A stretch of 5,183 bases of DNA, taken from assembly GCA_025458415.1 (NCBI GenBank), contig JALOSN010000112.1:1-5183 (forward strand). Reading direction: 5' to 3'. This DNA is from Hydrogenophaga sp. (lineage in GTDB: Bacteria; Pseudomonadota; Gammaproteobacteria; Burkholderiales; Burkholderiaceae_C). Below are positions 1 to 4,819 of this stretch, piece after piece. The number at the start of each line of letters is the position of its first letter. Positions within the stretch are counted from its first letter, which is position 1. The translations under genes and the position numbers were made by a program. The notes under the pieces are model-generated. The model was not told the DNA's origin, searched no databases, and saw nothing but the letters and a program-made list of their open reading frames with translations.

Positions 1-288
1 CCCATGCAACGCATGATCGGCAGCACCATGGGTCGCGGCTGGCGACAGGCCATCGAGCGCCACCTGGGTGGCGTCGAAGGCTGCACCCACCTGCGCGAAC
101 TGCTGTTTGCCATGGCAACGGCCGCGTTCCAGACCCGCTCGGCCTCGTTTGCCCCCCCGCCCGATGGCCGGCCGCCCATGCACCTGGGCAAATGCCGAGC
201 CTGGGCCTTCGACGGCCCGGTGGTGGAAAAGGTATACCCGATGTTCTTCCGCTGGCGCCCACCTGCCGGAGCAGAACCGTCGGCCTGA
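1..288 (+). CDS. DUF2889-like protein, C-terminal part (5' end outside window)
   Basis: The frame is open from the first base and stops at TGA 286-288, leaving 95 visible residues; the gene begins upstream of the window. The visible part has a basic stretch (GRGWRQAIERHLGGVEGCTHL, split here as GRGWRQAIE / RHLGGVEGCTHL), then ELLFAMATAAFQ, a proline-rich spacer, and an end with CRAWAFDGPVVEKVYP. The order GWR..., GGVEGCTHL, ELL...MATAAFQ and C.A.A.DGPVV...P is what I remember for the C-terminal half of the DUF2889 family, which has no established function. No membrane segment or catalytic motif is visible. It converges on the tRNA-Val/dnaQ transcript, and its stop touches the shared terminator hairpin. 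Internal ATGs (4, 13, 28) are unlikely true starts because conserved-looking sequence continues to the edge. The family assignment rests on pattern recognition alone. Confidence 0.7.
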   Translation, partial: PMQRMIGSTMGRGWRQAIERHLGGVEGCTHLRELLFAMATAAFQTRSASFAPPPDGRPPMHLGKCRAWAFDGPVVEKVYPMFFRWRPPAGAEPSA

Positions 289-319
289 AAAGAAAAACGG
301 CACCGCTGAGGTGCCGTTT
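288..319 (-). terminator. Rho-independent terminator after tRNA-Val
   Basis: On the minus strand, AAACGGCACC (319-310) pairs perfectly over 10 bp with GGTGCCGTTT (304-295) around the 5-nt loop TCAGC. The run TTTTTCTTTT (297-288) overlaps the 3' arm and follows it. It lies 7 nt past the CCA end of tRNA-Val and should end the tRNA transcript and any isc-dnaQ read-through. The same hairpin has only TTTC after it on the plus strand, so it may act weakly for the converging DUF2889-like gene. Confidence 0.92.
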
Positions 320-326
320 CAAACCT

Positions 327-401
327 TGGTGGGCGGTGCAGGGTTCGAACCTGCGACCCCTGCCGTGTGAAGGCAGTGCTCTACCACTGAGCTAACCGCC
401 C
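327..401 (-). tRNA. tRNA-Val (anticodon CAC), CCA encoded
   Basis: The 75-nt cloverleaf reads 401 to 327. The acceptor stem GGGCGGT (401-395) pairs with ACCGCCC (337-331) over 7 bp. The D arm is GCTC-AGTGGTA-GAGC. The anticodon arm is CTGCC-TTCACAC-GGCAG with anticodon CAC, which reads the valine codon GUG. The variable loop is GGGTC and the T arm is GCAGG-TTCGAAC-CTGC with the standard TTCGAAC loop. The discriminator is A (330), and the CCA tail is encoded in the DNA at 329-327. All stems are intact, so the gene looks functional. It has its own promoter upstream and an intrinsic terminator directly downstream. Confidence 0.96.
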
Positions 402-407
402 GGAAAG

Positions 408-432
408 CGGCGCAATCCGTAAGTCTGCGCCG
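408..432 (-). other. Hairpin in the tRNA-Val precursor leader
   Basis: CGGCGCA (432-426) pairs perfectly with TGCGCCG (414-408) around an 11-nt loop. The hairpin lies 6 nt before the mature 5' end of tRNA-Val, downstream of the predicted start of transcription, so most of the 5' leader would be folded. It has no U-run, so it is a poor terminator candidate for dnaQ. A role in leader processing by RNase P or an endonuclease is inference. Confidence 0.5.
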
Positions 433-450
433 TTCTCTCGGAAGCCTCAG

Positions 451-481
451 ATTATAGCCTGCTTTGCCGAGCGATTGTCTC
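451..481 (-). promoter_or_regulatory. Probable sigma-70 promoter for tRNA-Val
   Basis: On the minus strand a perfect -10 hexamer TATAAT (456-451) stands about 50 bp before the tRNA. The best -35 match is GAGACA (481-476), four of six to TTGACA, at a long 19-bp spacing. At 17-bp spacing the hexamer is poor. Transcription would start near 444, giving a leader of about 43 nt. The -35 half is weak, so the promoter may depend on other factors or upstream A-rich DNA (A7 at 497-491). Confidence 0.6.
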
Positions 482-484
482 GGC
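466..484. repeat. Inverted repeat over the tRNA promoter
   Basis: The 6-bp arms GCCGAG (466-471) and CTCGGC (479-484) are separated by 7 bases. The repeat covers the -35 hexamer and half of the spacer of the tRNA-Val promoter, so it could be an operator or a remnant structure. No known regulator site is recognised in it. Confidence 0.35.
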
Positions 485-501
485 CTTCAATTTTTTTGAC
501 A

Positions 502-1203
502 TCAGACCGCCTGGCGCCAGACCAGGCGGCCCTTGCTGGCCTTCTCGATATCGGCCAGCACGGATTCATGCGCCTGGACCTCATGTGGGTTGGCCAGCAC
601 CACGGGCAACTCGAATCGGCTGAGATCGAGCACCACCGATTCACCGGTCTGTCCTTCGACCACATCCATGTCCATGATCAGCGCGTCCTGGCCGCGGGTC
701 ATGTTGATGTAGACGTCGGCCAGCAACTCGGCATCGAGCAAGGCCCCGTGCAGGGTGCGGCCCGAGTTGTCCACGCCCAGGCGGTCACAGAGCGCATCCA
801 GACCGTTGCGCTTGCCCGGGAACAGCTCCTTGGCCATCACCAGGCTGTCGATCACGCCCGACACCACGTCGGTGATGCGGGGGCGCCCCAGCAACTGCAG
901 CTCCTTGTTCAGGAAGGCCAGGTCAAACGGTGCGTTGTGGATGATCAGCTCGGCCCCGTCCAGGTAGGCCAGCAGTTCATCGGCGATCTCGGCAAACTTG
1001 GGTTTGTCACGCAGGAATTCGTTGCTGATGCCATGCACCTTGAGCGCGTCTTCATGGCTGTCGCGCTCGGGGTTGACGTAATGGTGCAGGTTCTGCCCGG
1101 TCAGCTTGCGATGCAGCAACTCGACACAACCGATCTCGATGATGCGGTCGCCGTTTTCCGCCGACAGGCCGGTGGTCTCGGTGTCCAGGACGATCTGGCG
1201 CAT
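502..1203 (-). CDS. dnaQ: DNA polymerase III subunit epsilon (3'-5' proofreading exonuclease)
   Basis: The 233-residue protein is close to the 243 of E. coli epsilon. It removes misincorporated 3' nucleotides within the Pol III core (alpha-epsilon-theta). It is a DEDDh exonuclease: Exo I is VLDTETTGL with Asp7 and Glu9, Exo II is HNAPFDLAFL with Asp94, and Exo III has His152 and Asp157 in LHGALLDAELL. All five catalytic residues are present. QDALIM (172-177) aligns with the beta-clamp-binding QTSMAF of E. coli. The last ~50 residues correspond to the linker and alpha-binding tail, ending SKGRLVWRQAV. I chose ATG 1203 because MRQIVLDTETTG is the normal family start and AGGAA (1213-1209) lies just before it. 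It starts 37 bp after fdx on the same strand, so it is probably the last protein gene of the isc transcript. Confidence 0.96.
   Translation of the reverse strand: MRQIVLDTETTGLSAENGDRIIEIGCVELLHRKLTGQNLHHYVNPERDSHEDALKVHGISNEFLRDKPKFAEIADELLAYLDGAELIIHNAPFDLAFLNKELQLLGRPRITDVVSGVIDSLVMAKELFPGKRNGLDALCDRLGVDNSGRTLHGALLDAELLADVYINMTRGQDALIMDMDVVEGQTGESVVLDLSRFELPVVLANPHEVQAHESVLADIEKASKGRLVWRQAV
507..529 (-). other. Hairpin over the last codons of dnaQ
   Basis: CCGCCTGG (529-522) and CCAGGCGG (514-507) form a perfect 8-bp stem with a 7-nt loop, ending two bases before the dnaQ stop codon TGA (504-502). The bases that follow on the minus strand are not U-rich and run into A7, so it is not an intrinsic terminator. 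A role as a 3'-end stability element is inference. Confidence 0.45.
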
Positions 1204-1240
1204 ACGGGTTCCTGGGGGTCTTGCCCGACTGGGGCATGGT

Positions 1241-1579
1241 TCAATGGTTCTCGCGCGCGTGGTTGATGGTGTAGCGCGGAATTTCGATGGTGATGTCTCG
1301 CTGTGCCAGGATGGCCTGGCACGACAGGCGGGACTGGGGCTCAAGCCCCCAGGCCCGGTCGAGCAGGTCCTCTTCGGTCTCGTCCAGTTCGCCCAGGCTG
1401 TCGAATCCGTCCCGCACAATGACATGGCAGGTGGTGCAGGCACAGCTCATGTCACAGGCATGCTCGATCGCCACGCCGTTCTCCAGCAGGGCCTCGCAGA
1501 CAGAGGTACCGGCAGGCGCCTTGATTTCCGTGCCTTGCGGGCAGTACTCCGGATGGGGAAGGATCTTGATCGTGGGCAT
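1241..1579 (-). CDS. fdx: ISC-type [2Fe-2S] ferredoxin
   Basis: The 112-residue protein matches the 111-residue E. coli Fdx along its whole length. It carries a [2Fe-2S] cluster and supplies electrons for cluster assembly on IscU, interacting with IscS. The cluster ligands are Cys42, Cys48, Cys51 and Cys87, in HACDMSCACTTCH and RLSCQA; an extra Cys46 is also typical of this family. The acidic patch DETEEDLLD (66-74) and the C-terminal IPRYTINHARENH are further ISC-ferredoxin marks. The ATG at 1579 gives the usual MPTIKILPH start, only 5 bp after the hscA stop. The best ribosome site, GAAG within AAGAAG, lies in the end of hscA and is weak, so translational coupling to hscA is likely. iscX, which often follows fdx in gammaproteobacteria, is absent here. 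Confidence 0.97.
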   Translation of the reverse strand: MPTIKILPHPEYCPQGTEIKAPAGTSVCEALLENGVAIEHACDMSCACTTCHVIVRDGFDSLGELDETEEDLLDRAWGLEPQSRLSCQAILAQRDITIEIPRYTINHARENH

Positions 1580-1584
1580 GTAGG

Positions 1585-3462
1585 TCAGACTTCTTCGAGC
1601 TTTCGGCCGGCCAGCGCCTGCTGGATGCCTCGGTTCATGCGCTGGGCCGCAAACGCTTCGGTGCCTTTGGCCAGGGCTTCGGTGGCGGCCTCGATGGTAC
1701 CGGCCTCGCTCTGCGGATCGGCGGCTGCCGCCTGCAACGCGGCCATCAGTGCCTCGATGGCGGCTCGCTCGTCGGTCGACAGCAGGTCACCGTCGGCCAT
1801 GAGCGCGCTGCGGGTGGCCAGGATCATGCGATCGGCATCGACCCGGGCTTCGACCTGCGCCCGCGCCTGCATGTCTTGCTGTGCGGTTGCGAAGCTGTCC
1901 TGCAACATGGCCGCAATCTGTTCGTCGGACAGGCCATACGCGGGTTTGACGTCGATACGTGCTTCGACACCCGAGTTTTGCTCCCGCGCTCCCACCGACA
2001 GCAGCCCGTCGGCATCGACCGTGAAGGTCACGCGGATGCGCGCCGCACCGGCCGCCATGGGCGGAATGCCACGAAGGGTGAAACGGGCCAGGCTGCGGCA
2101 GTCGGCCACCAGATCCCGCTCGCCTTGCACCACGTGCAGCGCCAGAGCGGTCTGCCCGTCCTGGTAGGTGGTGAAGTCCTGGGCACGGGCGGTGGGAATG
2201 GTGCTGTTGCGCGGCACGATGCGTTCGACCAGCCCGCCCATGGTCTCGATGCCCAGGGACAGGGGAATCACGTCCAACAGCAGCAGGTCACCGTCCCGGC
2301 TGTTGCCCGCCAGGGCGTTGGCCTGAATGGCCGCGCCCAGCGCCACCACCTCGTCGGGATTGAGGTTGGTCAGCGGCGGCTGTCCAAAGAAGTCGGCCGC
2401 GGCACGGCGGATCACCGGCATGCGGGTGGAACCACCCACCATCACCACGCCCTGGACGTCCTCCTTGCCCACACCAGCGTCGCGCAGGACCTTGCGCACG
2501 GCAGCCATGGTGCGATCGGTCAGGCCGGCCGTGCAGGCCTCGAAGTCTTCACGCCGCACCAGTTGTTCAATCACCCGGCCATCCACTTCGGTGCGGAAGC
2601 TCACCGCGTCTTGCGAGGTCAGCAGCTCCTTCACGCGCCGTGCCTCACGGTGCAGGGCAGCTCGTTCAGCGGCATCCTGCACCGGCCCCAGCCCCGCCTG
2701 GTCCATGACCCACATGGCCAGGGCCTGGTCGTAATCGTCGCCCCCCAGGGCCGAGTCACCGCCTGTGGCCATGACCTCGAACACACCGCGGGTCATGCGC
2801 AGGATCGAGATATCGAAAGTACCTCCCCCCAGGTCATAAATGGCATAGACCCCTTCGCTGCCGTGGTCCAGGCCATAGGCGATGGCGGCCGCGGTCGGCT
2901 CGTTGATCAGCCGCAGCACGTTGATGCCCGCCAGTTGCGCGGCATCTTTGGTCGCCTGGCGCTGGGCATCGTCGAAATAGGCAGGTACCGTGATCACGGC
3001 TCCGTAAAGCTCATCGTCGAAGCTGTCCTCGGCCCGGAACCGCAGGGTGGCCAGGATTTCGGCGCTGACCTCCATCGGCGTCTTGAGTCCCGCCACGGTG
3101 TCGACCACAGCCATGCCCCGGTCATCGACCACGGTGTAGGACAGCCTGTCCACATCGACCACCTGCTCACGTCGGCGCCCCATCAGCCGTTTGGCCGAAC
3201 TGATGGTGTTGCCTGGATCGCCCACCTGGGCAGCCAGCGCGTCAAACCCGATCTGCCGTCCGGTTCCCCCTTGCGCAGGATCAAGGTAGCGGACCACGCT
3301 GGGCAGAATGGTGCGCCCTTGAAGGTCCGGGAGACATTCGGGCACCCCATGACGCACCGCGGCCACCAGCGAATGCGTGGTGCCCAGGTCAATGCCCACG
3401 GCCACCCGTCGCTGGTGCGGATCAAGGGACTGGCCGGGTTCAGATATCTGCAGAAGCGCCAT
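1585..3462 (-). CDS. hscA: Fe-S assembly Hsp70 chaperone HscA
   Basis: The 625-residue cytosolic ATPase (E. coli HscA has 616) is the specialised Hsp70 that, with HscB, acts on IscU to promote [2Fe-2S] transfer to target proteins. The nucleotide-binding domain runs from about 20 to 385, with GIDLGTT (23-29), SSAKRLMGR (88-96), NEPTAAAIAYGLD (187-199), YDLGGGTFDISI (209-220) and VMVGGSTRMP (340-349). The linker DLLLLDVIPLSLG (392-404) has the HscA form. The substrate-binding domain follows to about 510, then a helical lid ending ALAGRKLEEV. The start MALLQISEPG is identical to that of E. coli HscA, which fixes ATG 3462, although no Shine-Dalgarno is visible before it. Residue 30 is His where E. 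coli has Asn (GTTHS for GTTNS). It starts 32 bp after hscB and ends 5 bp before fdx. Confidence 0.98.
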   Translation of the reverse strand: MALLQISEPGQSLDPHQRRVAVGIDLGTTHSLVAAVRHGVPECLPDLQGRTILPSVVRYLDPAQGGTGRQIGFDALAAQVGDPGNTISSAKRLMGRRREQVVDVDRLSYTVVDDRGMAVVDTVAGLKTPMEVSAEILATLRFRAEDSFDDELYGAVITVPAYFDDAQRQATKDAAQLAGINVLRLINEPTAAAIAYGLDHGSEGVYAIYDLGGGTFDISILRMTRGVFEVMATGGDSALGGDDYDQALAMWVMDQAGLGPVQDAAERAALHREARRVKELLTSQDAVSFRTEVDGRVIEQLVRREDFEACTAGLTDRTMAAVRKVLRDAGVGKEDVQGVVMVGGSTRMPVIRRAAADFFGQPPLTNLNPDEVVALGAAIQANALAGNSRDGDLLLLDVIPLSLGIETMGGLVERIVPRNSTIPTARAQDFTTYQDGQTALALHVVQGERDLVADCRSLARFTLRGIPPMAAGAARIRVTFTVDADGLLSVGAREQNSGVEARIDVKPAYGLSDEQIAAMLQDSFATAQQDMQARAQVEARVDADRMILATRSALMADGDLLSTDERAAIEALMAALQAAAADPQSEAGTIEAATEALAKGTEAFAAQRMNRGIQQALAGRKLEEV

Positions 3463-3482
3463 GAAAGGATGAGGTCAAGCGA

Positions 3483-3505
3483 TGGGACAACCGCCTATTG
3501 TCCCA
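3483..3505 (-). other. Hairpin spanning the hscB stop codon
   Basis: TGGGACAA (3505-3498) pairs perfectly over 8 bp with TTGTCCCA (3490-3483). The 7-nt loop TAGGCGG begins with the hscB stop codon. The stem ends 20 nt before the hscA ATG, which has no visible Shine-Dalgarno. There is no U-run after it, so it is not a terminator. It could affect mRNA stability or hscA initiation (inference). Confidence 0.55.
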
Positions 3506-4013
3506 GCTGTTCGAGGCGTTGATCGACATCTTTGGCAAAACGCTCAACGAACATGAGGGCTCTGACCTGAGCGGCCATGGCAGCCCAGTCCCGATGGTCA
3601 TCGGCCAGCTGCTGAAGATCGGCCAGCACGCGACGGCGAACAGCGGCCACCTCATCGGCGAGATCTTCGACTGCATGGGCTGTTGAAGCCGATTCCAGCG
3701 CTTCCCGCCACTCCATCTGCTGCATCAGAAAGGCCGCCGGCATGGCCGTGTTGTTCTCGGCCTGTATCGGTGCGCCATGCAACTCGCAAAGGTACGCTGC
3801 CCGTTGCAGGGGGTCCTTCAGGCGCTGGTAGGCCTCGTTGATGCGGACCGACCACTGCATGGCCTGGCGCTGGGTCTGGGCGTCGGCGGCGGCGTACCGG
3901 TCCGGATGAACCTCGCGCTGCAAGGCCTTCCAACGTTCATCCAGCCGCTGGCGGTCCAGCGCATAGGCCACTGGGAGTTCGAACAGCTCGAAGTCGTTGG
4001 ATTGAAGGTTCAT
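3495..4013 (-). CDS. hscB: Fe-S assembly co-chaperone HscB (J-domain protein)
   Basis: The 172-residue protein is the size of E. coli HscB (171). It is a type III J-protein that binds IscU, delivers it to HscA and stimulates HscA ATPase activity. The N-terminal J domain (about 6-78) holds the essential HPD at 36-38 (REVHPDRY), followed by helix III with RINEAYQRLKDPLQRAAYL (57-75). The C-terminal three-helix IscU-binding domain starts near FLMQQMEWREAL (95-106). The zinc-binding cysteines of the longer eukaryotic homologues are absent, as expected. I chose ATG 4013 because MNLQSNDFELFELP fits the family. An upstream in-frame GTG at 4046 would overlap the end of iscA and adds an unrelated leader. 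The gene begins 8 bp after the iscA stop with only a weak GGAT ribosome site, suggesting coupled translation. Confidence 0.96.
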   Translation of the reverse strand: MNLQSNDFELFELPVAYALDRQRLDERWKALQREVHPDRYAAADAQTQRQAMQWSVRINEAYQRLKDPLQRAAYLCELHGAPIQAENNTAMPAAFLMQQMEWREALESASTAHAVEDLADEVAAVRRRVLADLQQLADDHRDWAAMAAQVRALMFVERFAKDVDQRLEQLGQ

Positions 4014-4021
4014 CGATCCGA

Positions 4022-4345
4022 TCAGACCCGGAAACTCTCGCCGCAACCACAGCGATCGCGTTCGTTCGGGTTGTGGAACTTGAAGCCCTCGTTCAATCCC
4101 TCGCGCACGAAGTCAAGCTCGGTGCCATCGATGTAGGCCATGCTCTTGGGGTCGACCAACACCTTGACACCGTTCTGCTCGAACACCACGTCTTCCGGCG
4201 CAATCTCGTCGGCATACTCCAGCTTGTAGGCCAGGCCCGAGCATCCTGTGGTCTTGACCCCCAGCCGAACACCCACACCCTTGCCACGTTTGGCCAGATA
4301 CCGGGTGACGTGCCGTGCCGCGGATTCGGAAATGGTGACTGCCAT
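4022..4345 (-). CDS. iscA: Iron-sulfur cluster assembly protein IscA (A-type carrier)
   Basis: The 107-residue protein is exactly the length of E. coli IscA and co-linear with it. A-type carriers bind iron or a cluster and help mature [4Fe-4S] proteins. The three ligand cysteines are all present: Cys35 in KTTGCSGLAY, and Cys99 and Cys101 in the C-terminal DRCGCGESFRV. GLNEGFKFHNPNERD before the last motif is also typical. I chose ATG 4345 because MAVTISESAARHV is the normal start. The frame stays open to 4552, but the added residues are an out-of-frame reading of iscU and look unlike any IscA. The spacer from iscU is 47 bp and holds a hairpin. No clear Shine-Dalgarno precedes the ATG, which is unusual against the strong one at iscU. 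Confidence 0.97.
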   Translation of the reverse strand: MAVTISESAARHVTRYLAKRGKGVGVRLGVKTTGCSGLAYKLEYADEIAPEDVVFEQNGVKVLVDPKSMAYIDGTELDFVREGLNEGFKFHNPNERDRCGCGESFRV

Positions 4346-4362
4346 GCTGTTCAATCGGTGGC

Positions 4363-4382
4363 GCGCCGTACCAAGGCGGCGC
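4363..4382 (-). other. GC hairpin in the iscU-iscA spacer
   Basis: GCGCCG (4382-4377) pairs with CGGCGC (4368-4363) around an 8-nt loop, giving six G-C pairs. It lies 10 nt after the iscU stop and 17 nt before the iscA ATG. It is not followed by U residues. It may set different levels of iscU and iscA by processing or by affecting initiation (inference). Confidence 0.4.
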
Positions 4383-4392
4383 AAGGGTAGGC

Positions 4393-4779
4393 TCAGTTTG
4401 CGTGCTTCTTGCGGTAGTCGTCGACTGCCGCCTTGATGGCGTCTTCGGCCAGGATCGAGCAGTGGATCTTGACTGGGGGCAAGGCCAGTTCTTCCGCGAT
4501 CTCGCTGTTCTTGAGCGAGGCCGCCTCGTCCAGCGTCTTGCCCTTGACCCACTCGGTCACCAGCGAACTGGAGGCGATGGCCGAGCCGCAGCCGTAGGTC
4601 TTGAAGCGCGCGTCCTCGATGACGCCCGTCTGGGGATTCACCTTGATCTGCAGCTTCATCACGTCGCCACAGGCGGGCGCGCCCACCATGCCGGTACCGA
4701 CGGATTCGTCGCCCTTGTCAAAGGACCCGACGTTGCGGGGGTTTTCGTAGTGGTCAACAACTTTTTCCGAGTAGGCCAT
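4393..4779 (-). CDS. iscU: Fe-S cluster assembly scaffold protein IscU
   Basis: This 128-residue scaffold is where IscS-derived sulfur and iron form a [2Fe-2S] cluster before HscA/HscB-driven transfer. It is nearly identical to E. coli IscU from MAYSEKVVDHYENPRNVGSFD onward. The ligands are Cys37 and Asp39 (GAPACGDVMKLQ), Cys64 (TYGCGSAIASSS), and His106 and Cys107. LPPVK (100-104), the HscA recognition motif, directly precedes IHC. One extra residue in the NPQTGVIED loop shifts numbering by one from E. coli after about position 50. The start at ATG 4779 is set by homology and by a strong AAGGAG (4792-4787) at 7-nt spacing. It follows iscS by 20 bp and is the best ribosome site among the gene starts in the window, which fits a need for abundant scaffold. 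Confidence 0.98.
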   Translation of the reverse strand: MAYSEKVVDHYENPRNVGSFDKGDESVGTGMVGAPACGDVMKLQIKVNPQTGVIEDARFKTYGCGSAIASSSLVTEWVKGKTLDEAASLKNSEIAEELALPPVKIHCSILAEDAIKAAVDDYRKKHAN

Positions 4780-4786
4780 GGTGGTT

Positions 4787-4792
4787 CTCCTT
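4787..4792 (-). promoter_or_regulatory. Strong Shine-Dalgarno of iscU
   Basis: AAGGAG stands 7 nt before the iscU ATG, just after the hairpin that ends iscS. It is the only near-consensus ribosome site among the isc gene starts seen here; iscA and hscA have none that is recognisable, and hscB and fdx have weak ones. Confidence 0.85.
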
Positions 4793-4798
4793 CAGGCG

Positions 4799-4819
4799 TT
4801 CAGTGGGCGGCCCACTGAA
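4799..4819 (-). other. Hairpin over the iscS stop codon, before iscU
   Basis: TTCAGTGGG (4819-4811) and CCCACTGAA (4807-4799) form a perfect 9-bp stem with a 3-nt loop CCG. It encodes the end of IscS (QWAAH) and includes its TGA stop (4802-4800). The 3' arm ends 6 nt before the AAGGAG of iscU. No U-run follows. Translating ribosomes finishing iscS would melt it; otherwise it could shield the iscU mRNA 5' end (inference). Confidence 0.55.

Noticed and set aside
466..497. Hairpin followed by T7 on the plus strand, as an intrinsic terminator
   Set aside because: The T-run starts six bases after the stem, which is too far for a canonical terminator, and no plus-strand gene leads into it.
511..520. 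Perfect 10-bp palindrome CTGGCGCCAG in the dnaQ end
   Set aside because: It is part of the arms and loop of the longer hairpin and encodes conserved-position codons; no evidence for a separate protein-binding site.
475..1266. Plus-strand open frame of 263 codons opposite dnaQ
   Set aside because: Antisense shadow: low-complexity His/Gln/Val composition, and the opposite strand encodes an intact DnaQ with all catalytic residues.
1204..1443. Upstream extension of dnaQ giving a 313-residue protein
   Set aside because: The extra 80 residues are an out-of-frame reading of fdx. The family start MRQIVLDTETTG and a Shine-Dalgarno support 1203.
1106..2167. Plus-strand open frame of 353 codons across dnaQ, fdx and hscA
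   Set aside because: It crosses three real genes on the other strand and has Ser/Arg/Ala-rich composition typical of a shadow frame.
1876..3522. Very long plus-strand open frame (548 codons) opposite hscA
   Set aside because: It is the antisense reading of a high-GC conserved gene. The product is rich in His, Gln, Gly and Arg with no recognisable domain, while the minus strand gives a full-length HscA.
4411..4431. Imperfect inverted repeat near the 3' end of iscU
   Set aside because: On the transcribed strand the stem is broken by an A-C mismatch in the middle, and it lies wholly inside conserved coding sequence.
4346..4552. Upstream extension of iscA giving a 176-residue protein
   Set aside because: The added residues are an out-of-frame reading of iscU, and IscA proteins are about 107 residues.
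4402..4818. Plus-strand open frame of 138 codons opposite iscU
   Set aside because: Antisense shadow of iscU; no family resemblance.
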